Shown: positions 1 through 9,318, counted from the stretch's first letter. The stretch: DNA of 64,000 nucleotides from Exiguobacterium undae DSM 14481 (GCF_000620805.1 NZ_KK211187.1:3002557-3066556), one strand, 5' to 3'. Notes: generated from the letters alone by a model not told the origin. Program-made: numbers and translations.

Positions 1-513
1 ACACAGGGATGGCTTGCAACGGGTCTGATCCGGGAACGCTTGACGTCACCGATCGGTCGATTGACCGGACTGATTGTCTCCGTTTCGATTGCCGTCGCGA
101 TGGCCGTGTGGACGAAAAATGGTTTTGATACCGTCTGGCTGTTTTACCGCGATACGTACGGTGAGTTTGACGTGCCGCTTGTAAAAGGGGCATTGATCCA
201 ACTCTTTTTGTACGCGGTCAGTACCGTGATGATCTTTTCCGTCCTGATGCTCGTGCCACATCGGTCATTCGGGGAACGATTTGATCAGATCGGAATTCAG
301 ACCTTGGCGATTTACTTGTTACACTCGTTCATCGTCCGCCTGTTCCGGGATTCTGTTCCGCCATGGATCGTCGAGTCGCCCCTGCTGTTAATCGGCTTAT
401 CTTTCTTGCTCGCCCTGTTCTTCGTCTGGATTTTATCGAGTCGTCCGGTTGTTCGACTGTTTCGACCGTTATTATCACCAAACGTCAACTGGCTGTTCAA
501 GAAAACATCGTAA
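1..513 (+). CDS. Acyltransferase-3 family membrane protein, C-terminal part
   Basis: The reading frame is open from the first base, so the gene begins outside the window and only about 170 C-terminal residues are seen. These contain at least four hydrophobic segments and the typical end of the acyltransferase-3 family: a loop with FGERFDQIG, then a helix with TLAIYLLHSF, in which the Tyr-Leu-Leu-His pattern is common in OatA-like and fucose acetylase-like proteins. Such proteins move acyl groups across the membrane onto cell-surface sugars; the substrate cannot be read from this fragment. A TTG at 40 is only an internal codon and not a likely start. A hairpin terminator follows at 546. Confidence 0.75.
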   Translation, partial: TQGWLATGLIRERLTSPIGRLTGLIVSVSIAVAMAVWTKNGFDTVWLFYRDTYGEFDVPLVKGALIQLFLYAVSTVMIFSVLMLVPHRSFGERFDQIGIQTLAIYLLHSFIVRLFRDSVPPWIVESPLLLIGLSFLLALFFVWILSSRPVVRLFRPLLSPNVNWLFKKTS

Positions 514-545
514 ACTTTTCTTCCCAAAAAGCACCTGATACCAGG

Positions 546-580
546 ACCAGATCTCGCTTCTTGAGATTTGGTTCTTTTTT
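546..580 (+). terminator. Rho-independent terminator after the acyltransferase
   Basis: A 10-bp stem (ACCAGATCTC paired with GAGATTTGGT, one G-U pair) with a 7-base loop is followed by TCTTTTTT. Confidence 0.8.
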
Positions 581-595
581 GAGGGGGCGATAAAA

Positions 596-625
596 TTGAC
601 AGGATCTTTCCCTTGAAACTAAGAT
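596..625 (+). promoter_or_regulatory. Likely sigma-A promoter of the MFS gene
   Basis: A perfect -35 TTGACA (596-601) is followed after 18 bases by TAAGAT (620-625). A 6-bp inverted repeat, ACGCTT-ACAC-AAGCGT (646-661), lies between this promoter and the ribosome binding site and could be an operator or a small leader hairpin. Confidence 0.5.
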
Positions 626-680
626 AGTAGAGGTTGCCACAATAAACGCTTACACAAGCGTGCAGAAAGAAGGGATCCCC

Positions 681-1877
681 TTGCAAGCGGATCAACGTAA
701 AAAATTAACGGTCCTGATGATCAATATGTTCATCGCCGTCGGGAGCTTCGGGATCATCATTCCGATTCTGCCCGCTTATCTAGCCTCAATCGGTCAAGGC
801 GGTACCGCCGCCGGTTTGATGATCGCCATCTTTGCCGGAGCACAGCTCGTCATGTCACCGGTTGCCGGAAAATGGGCTGACCAGTACGGTCGCCGCAAGA
901 TGATCATTTACGGTTTGATCGGATTGACCTTATCGATGTTCGTCTTTTATTTTTCAAATTCCGTCACCATCCTCTACATCTCACGGGCGATTGGCGGTGT
1001 TGGTGCAGCACTGTTGATTCCGGCGATTTTTGCTTATGTCGCGGATATCACGACGATGGATCAGCGGGCAAAAGGAAACAGTTACGTGTCTGCTGCCATG
1101 TCGCTCGGAATCGTCATCGGTCCCGGGATCGGCGGCTTCCTCGCCGAGTTTGATCTGAAGCTGCCGTTACTTGTTTCGGCACTCGTCTCGCTTCTGGCCG
1201 TCTTATTCAGTGTCATCCTTCTTCAAGAAAGTGACGTTCATGACGCGACGGCGATGGCACCCGACGAAGGGTCGATGTGGAGCAAGCTCGGCGCGTCGTT
1301 CCATAAACCGTACTTCGTCCCGCTCGTCATCACACTGGTCATGAGTTTTGGTTTGATGGCATATGAGTCCGTTCTTGGTCTGTTCGTCGACAATCAATTT
1401 GGCGCCTCTCCAAAAGACATCGCCATCATGGTGACGTCGACCGGAATCATCAGTGTCATCGCTCAGATTTTCGTCGTCGATAAACTGTCCCGCAGTCTCG
1501 GCGAAGGTAAAGTCTTGAACATCTTCCTGTTGATTGCGACGCTTGGCTTCTTGTTGTCACTCCTGACAGCAAGTTACGGCGGCTTCTTCGCCGTCACACT
1601 CGTCATCTTCCTTGCGACGTCGATCCTGCGTCCTGTTTTGAACACGATGATTTCAAAACTCGCCGGAAACGAACAAGGATTTGCGATGGGGATGAACAAC
1701 GCCTACATGAGCATCGGAAACGTCCTCGGTCCGACACTGGCCGGACTGTTATATGATGTCAACATTCTTTATCCGTTCATGCTCGGACTTGTCTTCTTGG
1801 CTGTGACTTTGATTGGTTCTGTCATCTGGCAACGCCGCCAATCCCGGCTGATCAAAAAAATCGAACAAACGTCTTAA
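681..1877 (+). CDS. MFS multidrug efflux transporter, NorA/Bmr-like (DHA1)
   Basis: A 398-residue, 12-helix major facilitator protein, likely a proton-driven drug exporter. Motif A between helices 2 and 3 reads GKWADQYGRRK, and motif C in helix 5 (the antiporter motif) reads GIVIGPGIGG; both are typical of the NorA/Bmr/TetA drug:H+ group. The frame is open from a GTG at 660, but TTG at 681 is the better start: AAGAAGGG lies six bases upstream and the protein then begins MQADQRKKL, a short cytoplasmic tail before helix 1. The gene stands alone between two terminators, with its own promoter and a small inverted repeat in the leader, so it may respond to an inducer. The actual substrates are not predictable. 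Confidence 0.88.
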   Translation: MQADQRKKLTVLMINMFIAVGSFGIIIPILPAYLASIGQGGTAAGLMIAIFAGAQLVMSPVAGKWADQYGRRKMIIYGLIGLTLSMFVFYFSNSVTILYISRAIGGVGAALLIPAIFAYVADITTMDQRAKGNSYVSAAMSLGIVIGPGIGGFLAEFDLKLPLLVSALVSLLAVLFSVILLQESDVHDATAMAPDEGSMWSKLGASFHKPYFVPLVITLVMSFGLMAYESVLGLFVDNQFGASPKDIAIMVTSTGIISVIAQIFVVDKLSRSLGEGKVLNIFLLIATLGFLLSLLTASYGGFFAVTLVIFLATSILRPVLNTMISKLAGNEQGFAMGMNNAYMSIGNVLGPTLAGLLYDVNILYPFMLGLVFLAVTLIGSVIWQRRQSRLIKKIEQTS

Positions 1878-1885
1878 TACCAGAC

Positions 1886-1934
1886 AAAAAGCAACTTGCT
1901 TCCAGTAGCACATACGGAAGCAAGTTGCTTTTTT
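1886..1934. terminator. Bidirectional terminator between the MFS and DM13 genes
   Basis: A long inverted repeat (AAAAAGCAACTTGCTTCC and its complement, 1886-1903 and 1916-1933), flanked by an A run on one side and a T run on the other, serves both convergent genes. Confidence 0.9.
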
Positions 1935-2475
1935 ATTTACCTGTTGCTTTTAAATCCCCCGTGCCAAAATCAGCATCAAAGGCGCGACACCAGATGACGA
2001 CACGACTGTATTTCATCAAATCGACGTTTTTCGGGAGGACGTAGTTTTGGTCTCCCTGATTCCCTTTTAGCGCTCCGAGCCGGATCCCGTCTGCTGTCTC
2101 CTTACCTGGCTCGACCAAGTAAACAAACAAGTCCGGTCCGTTCGTCGTTTGAAAATCTTCGAACCGTAGATACACCGCATCGTCTGCCGGTACCGTTTTA
2201 ATGTTTCCGGACGTTTGATAATTTTTTTCACCGTCCACGAACGTTCCGGAGAAGTCAGCCGGTGCTTCTTCGGGAGCCGGTGTTGTAGGTTCCGACTGGT
2301 CCGTCTCGGATGCTGGTGTCTCCTCTTCTTGTTTTACCGTCGAAGAACTCGGCGGCAACTCTTCGTCCACGGCTTGATTCAAGAACAATGGCGACACGAG
2401 CCACCAACTCAACGCCAATACACAGACAACCACGATTGCCAATATGATTTTTGATCCGTTTCGCACCGTCTTCAC
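1933..2475 (-). CDS. Membrane-anchored DM13 domain protein
   Basis: 180 residues. The N-terminus has a single hydrophobic anchor (about residues 9-32), followed by a Glu/Pro/Thr-rich linker rich in acidic residues (about 38-75), which resembles a wall-spanning spacer. The C-terminal 105 residues carry a DM13-type fold: SGTF start, YLRFEDFQTTNGPDLFVYL and a closing VVIWCRAFDADFGTGDL with the conserved single Cys. DM13 domains are proposed to have a redox or electron-transfer role outside the cell; this is family-level knowledge and no function is shown here. The start is a GTG preceded by GAAGGA. The stop overlaps the shared terminator with the MFS gene. Confidence 0.8.
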   Translation of the reverse strand: MKTVRNGSKIILAIVVVCVLALSWWLVSPLFLNQAVDEELPPSSSTVKQEEETPASETDQSEPTTPAPEEAPADFSGTFVDGEKNYQTSGNIKTVPADDAVYLRFEDFQTTNGPDLFVYLVEPGKETADGIRLGALKGNQGDQNYVLPKNVDLMKYSRVVIWCRAFDADFGTGDLKATGK

Positions 2476-2511
2476 TCCATTCCTTCACTTGAAGAATCCC
2501 TGACCGTTCGT

Positions 2512-2970
2512 TTAGCCGTATTGTTTCTGATGGGCTTTTTTTAACGCTAAATATTCTTCATCCGCCCGAATCAAATCCCACTTTTCTTGAAAAATCTCAG
2601 CTGACTTTGCTTTTTCGGGATCAATTTTCCGCTCGTTTAATTCACCGGTCGCTTTGTTTTTATATTTGCGTCCGCCTTTGTAATTCGTGTACCGGCGCGC
2701 CCGTGTGTGTCCCATCTGAATGAACTTCCGCGCCATGTCCATTCCGACGAAGTCTCCGGCCGCTTTATAATCGAGATACATCTGATAGATTTTTTCAGAA
2801 GATTCCTTCGCAATCTCCGGCGTCTTGAATCGCCAGTGCGGCAAAATTTCTCCTTTATAGGGTTCAACGAGCAGGACACCCTGCTCCCCCCGTCCGACCC
2901 GATACTTGTCCGGTTCTTTCCGAAAATCCGTCGTCTCAAAATCCAAATCGTAATCAAATGCCATGCGCAT
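2512..2970 (-). CDS. DUF4385 family protein
   Basis: 152 residues, soluble and strongly charged, matching the DUF4385 family by its start FDYDLDFETTDFRKEPDKYR, the GRGEQGVLLVEPYKGEILPHWRF block and the basic C-terminal half (RRYTNYKGGRKYK). The function of this family is not known. Two starts are possible, at 2970 (MRMAF) and 2964 (MAFDY); GGGAG sits nearly against the first and eight bases before the second, so 2964 may be the real one. It is transcribed alone or with the DM13 gene 36 bases downstream; no terminator was seen between them. Confidence 0.8.
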   Translation of the reverse strand: MRMAFDYDLDFETTDFRKEPDKYRVGRGEQGVLLVEPYKGEILPHWRFKTPEIAKESSEKIYQMYLDYKAAGDFVGMDMARKFIQMGHTRARRYTNYKGGRKYKNKATGELNERKIDPEKAKSAEIFQEKWDLIRADEEYLALKKAHQKQYG

Positions 2971-3009
2971 CGCTCCCTTTCCCTAAAGGATTCCCGGGAA
3001 CAGCCCGCT

Positions 3010-3633
3010 TTAATCGTGTGGATACAGTCCGGTCGTATAAACAGCCGTCAAGGTTTTCGCAATCTCGTCAATCGTCGCTGTCGTCTCTTCCCGGATGACT
3101 TCAAACAGATACATTTCGTTCGCAAAAAACCACCCGCGGGCAACGAGTGTCGGATTGAGGTCCGAACGGGCGAGTCCTGTCGCTTGCGCATAACGAATGT
3201 CCCGACTGATCCGTTCAATGAAGCGTTCGCGGATTTGTTTCCACTTGGTCCGGATCGCATACGATACGCCGATTGCCTGTTCGACGATCCGGAGCAGCTC
3301 GCGTTCTTGTTCGGCAAGCTGTAAGAAAGCCGTCGCCTGCTGTTCGATTTGCTCCCGTGCTTCCTCGGCGGTTCGGGGCTCAAACGGCTGTTCTGCGACC
3401 TGATGGAACTGATCCATCACGGTTTCAATCAAAACGATCAGCAGTTCATCCTTCCCTTCAAAGTGAACGTAGGCCGTTCCGTAGCCTACTCCGGCCCGCT
3501 TAATGATTTGTGAAATCGTCGTCGTTTGAAAGTCGTTTTCAAGAAAAACTTCCCGGGCTGCCACCAACAGTTTTTCCCGCGTCCGGATCGTCCGAAGATG
3601 CCGTTTATCGATTTTCATGTCGTCTGAGTTCAT
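3010..3633 (-). CDS. TetR family regulator, probable repressor of the kyn operon
   Basis: 207 residues. The N-terminal helix-turn-helix runs from about residue 14 to 60 (RTREKLLVAAREVF...TTTISQIIKRAGVGYGTAYVHF), as usual for TetR; the rest is an alpha-helical ligand domain without recognisable detail. The open frame reaches back to 3678, but the ATG at 3633 is preceded by GAGGTGGGG at the right distance and the frame upstream would run through the operator, so 3633 is chosen. It is divergent from kynU with a 17-bp palindrome in the gap, which suggests that it controls both itself and tryptophan breakdown. The inducer (perhaps tryptophan or kynurenine) is an inference from position only. Confidence 0.85.
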   Translation of the reverse strand: MNSDDMKIDKRHLRTIRTREKLLVAAREVFLENDFQTTTISQIIKRAGVGYGTAYVHFEGKDELLIVLIETVMDQFHQVAEQPFEPRTAEEAREQIEQQATAFLQLAEQERELLRIVEQAIGVSYAIRTKWKQIRERFIERISRDIRYAQATGLARSDLNPTLVARGWFFANEMYLFEVIREETTATIDEIAKTLTAVYTTGLYPHD

Positions 3634-3670
3634 GATTTTCCCCACCTCTCCTGCTTCTCTATCCGATAAT

Positions 3671-3687
3671 ATTGACACAATGTCAAT
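3671..3687. promoter_or_regulatory. Palindromic operator between tetR and kynU
   Basis: ATTGACA-CAA-TGTCAAT is a perfect 7-bp inverted repeat. Another half-site, TGTCAA, lies at 3704-3709. The site is in the 111-bp divergent promoter gap, just upstream of the TetR gene, and is a natural target for that regulator. The TTGACA arm could also act as a -35 box. Confidence 0.65.
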
Positions 3688-3744
3688 TTGTTTGCTACGC
3701 TTTTGTCAAAATTGATTACTGATTCATTTTAAGGAGGAACGGAC

Positions 3745-5022
3745 ATGCCATTGACCGCTAAGCGTGAAGAAGCAATCGAACGAGACGAACAGGATCGACT
3801 GGCCCCTTACCGGAACGAATTTTATCTGCAGGAGGGCTCGATTTACATGGACGGCAATTCACTTGGATTGTTGTCAAAACGTGCGGAAGCGACGTTGCTG
3901 GAATCGCTCGCCGATTGGCGGGAACTTGGGATTGACGGTTGGATGAAAGGACGCCATCCGTGGTTTGAACTGTCGGAAAAACTGGCTGCCTTAAACGCAC
4001 CGCTCGTCGGTGGAAGCGCGGATGAAGTCATGGTGACCGGTTCGACGACGGTCAATCTGCATCAACTCGTGGCAACGTTTTTTGCCCCGTCCGGACAACG
4101 GACAAAGATTTTAGCCGACAGCTTAACATTCCCGTCTGATATTTATGCGCTCCAAAGCCAGTTGCGGTTGCGCGGACTCGATCCGGCAGAACATCTCGTC
4201 CAAGCCGAGAGTCGTGACGGACGATTTCTCGATGAAGCGGATATCATTGCCGCGATGACGGAAGAGATTGCGTTGATCGTCTTACCGACCGTCCTGTACC
4301 GGAGTGGTCAGATTTTAGATATGGAACGTTTGACACGGGAAGCCCATGCCCGCGGTATCTTGATCGGCTTTGACGGCTGTCATTCCGTCGGTGCGATTCC
4401 GCATGCCTTTCATGACTGGGGCGTCGACTTTGCCTACTGGTGCAACTACAAACATTTAAACGGCGGTCCGGGAACGGTCGGCGGACTCTTTGTCCATGAA
4501 CGCCATTTCGGCACGTTGCCGGGTCTGACCGGCTGGTTCGGCTCCCGTAAAGATAAACAGTTTGATATGGATCATACGATGACTCCCGCCGAAAACGCCG
4601 GTGCCTTCCAGATCGGAACGCCGCACGTCTTGAGCCTTGCCCCGCAAATCGGTGCACTCGAGCTGTTTGCAGAAGTCGGGATTGAAGCGGTCCGGACAAA
4701 GTCACTCGCACTGACGGACTACATGATGACGCTCGTCGATCAGGAATTGACGCCGTATGGCTTTGTGATCGGGAATCCGCGTGACGACAAACGGCGTGGT
4801 GCTCACTTGAGTCTCGAACATCCGGAAGCGGCACGGATCTGTAAAGCATTGAAGGCACATCACGTCATTCCTGATTTCCGGGCACCGAATATTGTCCGCC
4901 TGGCCCCTGTTGCCTTGTATAATAAGTTTGAAGATGTCTATGAGGTCGTCTCAATTTTGAAAACGATCATGGATGAAAAACAATATGAACAATTTAAGAA
5001 CGAACGCGAAGTCGTCGCGTAA
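3745..5022 (+). CDS. kynU: Kynureninase
   Basis: 425 residues, the normal size of bacterial kynureninase, a PLP enzyme of the aminotransferase class V fold that cleaves L-kynurenine to anthranilate and L-alanine. The PLP lysine is in [13 protein letters not shown] (Lys at residue 236), and the substrate-binding start MDGNSLG is present near residue 35. The ATG at 3745 follows AAGGAGG. It is the first gene of an operon that also contains a permease, tryptophan 2,3-dioxygenase and kynurenine formamidase, together the complete tryptophan-to-anthranilate route. Its stop codon overlaps the ribosome binding site of the permease gene. Confidence 0.95.
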   Translation: MPLTAKREEAIERDEQDRLAPYRNEFYLQEGSIYMDGNSLGLLSKRAEATLLESLADWRELGIDGWMKGRHPWFELSEKLAALNAPLVGGSADEVMVTGSTTVNLHQLVATFFAPSGQRTKILADSLTFPSDIYALQSQLRLRGLDPAEHLVQAESRDGRFLDEADIIAAMTEEIALIVLPTVLYRSGQILDMERLTREAHARGILIGFDGCHSVGAIPHAFHDWGVDFAYWCNYKHLNGGPGTVGGLFVHERHFGTLPGLTGWFGSRKDKQFDMDHTMTPAENAGAFQIGTPHVLSLAPQIGALELFAEVGIEAVRTKSLALTDYMMTLVDQELTPYGFVIGNPRDDKRRGAHLSLEHPEAARICKALKAHHVIPDFRAPNIVRLAPVALYNKFEDVYEVVSILKTIMDEKQYEQFKNEREVVA

Positions 5023-5031
5023 GGAGGAATT

Positions 5032-6414
5032 ATGAAAGAACACCCTACTGAACTACGGCGTGATTTAAAAACACGCCAACTGACGATGATTGCGATGGGT
5101 TGTGCGATTGGAACAGGACTCTTTCTCGGAAGCGGTCTCGCCATCAGTCTCGCCGGACCAAGCGTCCTCGTCAGTTATGCGATCGGCGCCTTCATCGTCC
5201 TGCTGTTGATGGGTTGCCTCGCAGAAATGACCGTCGCCCACCCGACCTCCGGCTCATTCGGAACGATTGCCGAACAATACATCAGTCCGTATGCCGGATT
5301 TCTTGTCCGCTACTCCTACTGGGTGGCAAACGTCCTGGCGATCGGCGTTGAAGTCAGTGCGATCGCCATCTATATGAAATATTGGTTCCCGGATGTTCCC
5401 GGGTACGTCTGGATTTTAGTCTTTGCGGTAGCCTTGATTTATATCAACGCCACGACCGTCAATACGTTTGCGACGTTTGAATACTGGTTCTCCGTCATTA
5501 AGATCAGTGCGATTTTAATGTTCATGATTCTCGGTGCCTATCTGGTCTTCGGCAGCAACTCACCGGACATCGGACCACAAAACTTCACGAACGACGGCGG
5601 ATTCCTGCCGTTTGGTTTTTCCGGTCTCTGGATTGCCGTCTTCATCTCGTTGTTTAGTTTTCTCGGAACGGAACTGATTGCCGTCACGGCCGGCGAAGCG
5701 AAAGATCCGGACGTCGCGGTCCCAAAAGCGCTGAAGGCCACCGTCTTCCGCTTATCGACGTTTTATGTCATCACGATTGCCTTGATGCTGATGATCGTGC
5801 CGTGGCAACAGGCGGGCGGCGTTGATCAAAGCCCGTTCGTCAAAGTGATGGAGATGTTATCGATTCCCGGAGCTGCCGGCATCATGAACTTCATCATCCT
5901 GACGGCTGCCTTGTCCGCGATGAACAGTCAGTTGTATGCGTCGACACGCATGATGTACTCGTTGTCGAAAGCAACGTACGCACCGCGGATTTTCAGCCGC
6001 TTGAATACGAAAGGTGTTCCCTTGTTTGCGCTTGCCGTCTCGACACTGGGGATTTTCCTCGCCGCTGTCATCAGTAGCCAGTCGAGCGTGTCTTATCCGT
6101 TCATGATGGGGATTTCGATGTTCGGAGCAATCTTCACCTGGTTCATGATTTTCATCTCCCACCTCTATTTCCGGAAAGCCTGGGAACGGGATGGTGGGCG
6201 GAAACTGCCGGTCCGCATGATGGGCTATCCGTACTTGACGGCACTCGGGGCCATCCTGCTGTTTGCCCTCGTCATCACGACCTGGTTCACGGATTTCCAA
6301 ATCGTCTTGAAATTCGGAGTTCCATGGTTACTGTTCTTGACGATTGCCTATGTTTTTTGGAAACGCAACAATCCGCCGCAAGCGGATCAAACGAACCGTT
6401 CACAATCACTTTGA
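5032..6414 (+). CDS. APC-superfamily amino acid permease in the kyn operon
   Basis: 460 residues with about 12 membrane helices, of the amino acid transporter (AAT) group: the first helix carries GCAIGTGLFLGSG, the substrate-binding unwound segment of APC proteins, followed by the conserved AEMTVAHPTSGSFGTIAEQY. The position between kynU and kynA, nine bases after kynU, suggests that it imports tryptophan or kynurenine, or exports anthranilate; specificity cannot be read from the sequence. An AAGGAGG overlapping the kynU stop drives its translation. Confidence 0.85.
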   Translation: MKEHPTELRRDLKTRQLTMIAMGCAIGTGLFLGSGLAISLAGPSVLVSYAIGAFIVLLLMGCLAEMTVAHPTSGSFGTIAEQYISPYAGFLVRYSYWVANVLAIGVEVSAIAIYMKYWFPDVPGYVWILVFAVALIYINATTVNTFATFEYWFSVIKISAILMFMILGAYLVFGSNSPDIGPQNFTNDGGFLPFGFSGLWIAVFISLFSFLGTELIAVTAGEAKDPDVAVPKALKATVFRLSTFYVITIALMLMIVPWQQAGGVDQSPFVKVMEMLSIPGAAGIMNFIILTAALSAMNSQLYASTRMMYSLSKATYAPRIFSRLNTKGVPLFALAVSTLGIFLAAVISSQSSVSYPFMMGISMFGAIFTWFMIFISHLYFRKAWERDGGRKLPVRMMGYPYLTALGAILLFALVITTWFTDFQIVLKFGVPWLLFLTIAYVFWKRNNPPQADQTNRSQSL

Positions 6415-6434
6415 TGTAAAGGGGATCGATTGGA

Positions 6435-7274
6435 ATGAAACAGACGGATGCGACACAAATTGAAGAAACGATTCAAACCGACTTCAAAAAAGATATGTCT
6501 TACGGGGATTATTTACAGCTCGACTCACTTTTGATGAGCCAGCAACGCTTATCGGACCACCATGATGAGATGCTGTTCATCGTCATCCATCAGACAAGCG
6601 AGCTGTGGATGAAGTTGATTTTGCATGAGATGACGGCCGCCACTAAAGCGATTGCCGACGATCAGCTCGAGCGGTCGTTTAAGATGCTCGCCCGAATCTC
6701 GAAAATTCAACAACAACTGATTCAATCATGGAGTGTCCTGTCGACGCTGACACCGGCTGAGTATCTGGAGTTCCGTGATTCGCTTGGACATTCGTCGGGA
6801 TTCCAGTCGTACCAAAACCGGCAAATCGAGTTTGCCCTCGGCTTTAAGAATGCACAGATGCTTCGGGTCTATGAGCATGAAACGGCGCTGTTCGCTCAAT
6901 TGACGGCAGACTTGAAGACACCAAGCATCTATGACGAGACCGTGCGGGCGATGAAACGACGCGGCTTGCCGATTGATGCGGCGATCCTCAACCGGGATGT
7001 CACGCAAGACTGGGAAGCCGACGCGAGTGTTGAAGCGGCCTGGGCCATCGTCTATCAAGACGTCGAACAGTACTGGGATTTATATGAACTTGGTGAAAAG
7101 TTACTCGATATCGGCAGTCAGCAACAAATGTGGCGCTTTAACCACATGAGCACCGTCGAACGGATCATCGGTCAAAAACCGGGCACAGGCGGTTCATCCG
7201 GTGTCAGTTACCTGCGCCGGGTGCTCGACCACCGGTTCTTCCCGGAACTCTGGTCGGTCCGGACAAAACTTTGA
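6435..7274 (+). CDS. kynA: Tryptophan 2,3-dioxygenase
   Basis: 279 residues. A heme enzyme that opens the indole ring of L-tryptophan with O2 to give N-formylkynurenine, the first step of the kynurenine pathway. Family marks are the N-terminal [14 protein letters not shown], the helix [20 protein letters not shown] that lines the active site, the axial-ligand His in [14 protein letters not shown] (His 237) and the closing [13 protein letters not shown]. All are intact. It lies 20 bases after the permease; a GGGG stretch ten bases upstream is a moderate ribosome binding site. Confidence 0.95.
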   Translation: MKQTDATQIEETIQTDFKKDMSYGDYLQLDSLLMSQQRLSDHHDEMLFIVIHQTSELWMKLILHEMTAATKAIADDQLERSFKMLARISKIQQQLIQSWSVLSTLTPAEYLEFRDSLGHSSGFQSYQNRQIEFALGFKNAQMLRVYEHETALFAQLTADLKTPSIYDETVRAMKRRGLPIDAAILNRDVTQDWEADASVEAAWAIVYQDVEQYWDLYELGEKLLDIGSQQQMWRFNHMSTVERIIGQKPGTGGSSGVSYLRRVLDHRFFPELWSVRTKL

Positions 7275-7287
7275 GGAGGAATGTGAA

Positions 7288-7911
7288 ATGAACCGTTGGA
7301 TTGATGTCTCACAACCGTTAACCTCGTCGATTACGACATGGCCGGGCGATACGAAGTTCAATTACACGATCAATTGGAGTAAAGCCGACACCGGTTCCGT
7401 CAACGTCGGTCAAGTCACGATGAGTCTGCATACCGGCACCCACATCGACGCACCGTTTCACTTTGACGATTCCGGTCAAAAAGTGATTGATCTTGATCCG
7501 GACCTCTATATCGGCCATGCCCGCGTCATCTATCTGCCCGGTCGAACAGAGATTATCGCAAGTGACCTTGATGCGTTTGATTTAACCGATGTCCGCCGAC
7601 TGATCATCAAAACGGACGGCTGGGTCGATAAGTCGATTTTCCCGGAAACGATTCCGGTCCTGACACCGAGTCTTGCCGAACGTCTCGGAGCACTCGGCAT
7701 CGAATTGATTGGACTTGATTTGCCGTCTGTTGACGCGATCGACAGTAAAGAGATGAGTGCCCACCATGCCCTCGCAGCACACGGTGTCCACATCCTGGAG
7801 GGGCTCGTGCTCGATGCGATCACACCGGGTGACTATCATCTAAACGCCGTTCCGCTTCCGCTCGTCGACGGTGACGGCAGTCCTGTCCGTGCGTTGATGC
7901 GACCGTATTAA
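7288..7911 (+). CDS. kynB: Kynurenine formamidase
   Basis: 207 residues. A metal-dependent hydrolase of the cyclase family that turns N-formylkynurenine into kynurenine and formate. The metal-binding signature HTGTHIDAPFHF is at residues 48-59, with His 48, His 52 and Asp 54 as expected ligands; the N-terminus DVSQPLTSSITTWPGD is typical of KynB. The frame is open from 7201, but ATG 7288 follows GAGGAGGA and gives the normal length. It is the last gene of the operon, 13 bases after kynA, and is followed by a terminator. Confidence 0.93.
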   Translation: MNRWIDVSQPLTSSITTWPGDTKFNYTINWSKADTGSVNVGQVTMSLHTGTHIDAPFHFDDSGQKVIDLDPDLYIGHARVIYLPGRTEIIASDLDAFDLTDVRRLIIKTDGWVDKSIFPETIPVLTPSLAERLGALGIELIGLDLPSVDAIDSKEMSAHHALAAHGVHILEGLVLDAITPGDYHLNAVPLPLVDGDGSPVRALMRPY

Positions 7912-7956
7912 AAAAACCGACAGAATTCTCTTCCAAGAGCTTTCTGTCGGTTTTTT
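7911..7956. terminator. Bidirectional terminator after kynB
   Basis: AAAAAACCGACAGA (7911-7924) pairs with TCTGTCGGTTTTTT (7943-7956). It closes the kyn operon and also the convergent hydrolase gene. Confidence 0.9.
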
Positions 7957-8606
7957 CAGTTTTCCTTAACCGATACGGGGAATAAAACTTCTTCCGTCCG
8001 TTGCATCATCTGTCCGAGTACTTGAAGGGACGGACCGACCTCAAAATCGAGATCAAGGGAATGATTGGCCCCCTTGATTTTTTCTAGTACGAGGTTCGAG
8101 CTGCGACAACGTTCAAATGCTTCCGGACTGTACTGATGATCCTGATCCCCGATGACCAGTAACCCGGGCTGCCGGCTGTTCGCAATCGCTTCGACGATTG
8201 CCGGATCTTTTAACAAGGGTGTCAGCAAAACGATTGTCGCATCCGGAAAAAGTCCCCGCCGGATCAAGGAAACCAGAGGTACTGTTCCAAGTGATTTGGC
8301 AATGAAGTGAATCGTTTTATATGTACGTGGCCGTAACACCTCATCGATGACCGCTTCAATCCGCCGACTCATCTCCGCATCTCCCTGCTCGTCCGGCAAA
8401 CTGAACAGGTCGTCCGAGACATACTGAATCTCGATCACGTTGACTCCCCGCTTTAGTAACATCATCCGACTGAAGTAAAAGTACGGATGGTCATAGGCAT
8501 AGCCTGCGCCGGACAACATAAAACAGACCTCGTTCGAATCGGAATAATAATGATTATAGGCAATCGCTTGATCCCCCACTTGTGTCTGACAGCGGCGAAT
8601 TTCCAT
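7956..8606 (-). CDS. Alpha/beta hydrolase family protein
   Basis: 216 residues. The alpha/beta hydrolase fold is supported by the nucleophile elbow HFIAKSLGT (a GxSxG variant with Ala first), an acid in LLVIGDQDHQY and a late His in GANHSLDLD, giving a plausible Ser-Asp-His triad in the usual order. The early CFMLSGAGYAYDHPYFYFS resembles the oxyanion-strand region. The substrate is unknown; an esterase or peptidase-like role is possible. The ATG follows AGGGGGAGC. It is a single gene, convergent to the kyn operon. Confidence 0.75.
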   Translation of the reverse strand: MEIRRCQTQVGDQAIAYNHYYSDSNEVCFMLSGAGYAYDHPYFYFSRMMLLKRGVNVIEIQYVSDDLFSLPDEQGDAEMSRRIEAVIDEVLRPRTYKTIHFIAKSLGTVPLVSLIRRGLFPDATIVLLTPLLKDPAIVEAIANSRQPGLLVIGDQDHQYSPEAFERCRSSNLVLEKIKGANHSLDLDFEVGPSLQVLGQMMQRTEEVLFPVSVKEN

Positions 8607-8757
8607 TGGTGCTCCCCCTTTAAATTTTTCCTTACTTTACCATCAGATACTTAAATCGTCCATTAAAATCCCATTTCCCTATCGTCCTAGCTTTTGCCCT
8701 TGTCCGGTCAGGCAATCGAGTACACTAAAACTACTACATCTTTTCCAGGAGGTTCTC

Positions 8758-9249
8758 ATGCCGATTCGCTATTTTTCACGCCTCTCGATTGGTTTACTGT
8801 TGCTTGCAGCCGGTTGCTTTTGTTTTGGTTATGTCATGACACCCTATCCGCATCAATCGTCCGGCAATGGCAATCCCGCTCTCCTGTTGATTCCGCTTCT
8901 CCTGGTACTGGCTATATTTACTACAATTACGATGGCACGTCTGTTCCTGCACCTTGCGTTTCGTCCGATTTGGCTGATGTTTATGACGCTGCTAAGCGGA
9001 CTGTACCTCATCGGCGGTTCGTTGTATCAAATCATCCGGTACCAAGCTTATCAAGAAGAGCTGATCCGGATCGTCGTAGAGAACACGGATGATTTTGAGT
9101 ATGCCGAGTCCCTCACCGACGCATTTAGTATCTTCATGAATGCTCAAGTGTTTAATCTCAATACTTTTTTCTTGTATGTTTGTCTGATTGTCATCTTAAG
9201 CAGCCTGACTGTTGGATCAAAGCGTCTGTTATCAAAACTCCGTTTTTAA
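8758..9249 (+). CDS. Four-helix membrane protein of unknown function
   Basis: 163 residues with about four hydrophobic segments (near 9-29, 40-62, 69-91 and 134-152) and a polar, acidic stretch between the third and fourth (YQEELIRIVVENTDDFEYAES). I do not recognise a family. Translation should start at ATG 8758 behind CAGGAGG. It is a single gene with a bidirectional terminator at its end. Confidence 0.7.
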   Translation: MPIRYFSRLSIGLLLLAAGCFCFGYVMTPYPHQSSGNGNPALLLIPLLLVLAIFTTITMARLFLHLAFRPIWLMFMTLLSGLYLIGGSLYQIIRYQAYQEELIRIVVENTDDFEYAESLTDAFSIFMNAQVFNLNTFFLYVCLIVILSSLTVGSKRLLSKLRF

Positions 9250-9270
9250 ATAGCCAGCTATGATTCCACA

Positions 9271-9315
9271 AAAAAAGCCACATCCCACGCTGACAAAGCG
9301 AAGGATGTGGCTTTT
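9271..9315. terminator. Bidirectional terminator between the membrane protein gene and cydC
   Basis: AAAAGCCACATCC (9273-9285) pairs with GGATGTGGCTTTT (9303-9315), with A and T runs at the two ends. Confidence 0.88.
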
Positions 9316-9318
9316 GGT

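Noticed and set aside
3634..3678. Longer TetR form starting at 3678
   Set aside because: The extra codons lie over the palindromic operator and lack a ribosome binding site, while 3633 has a strong one.
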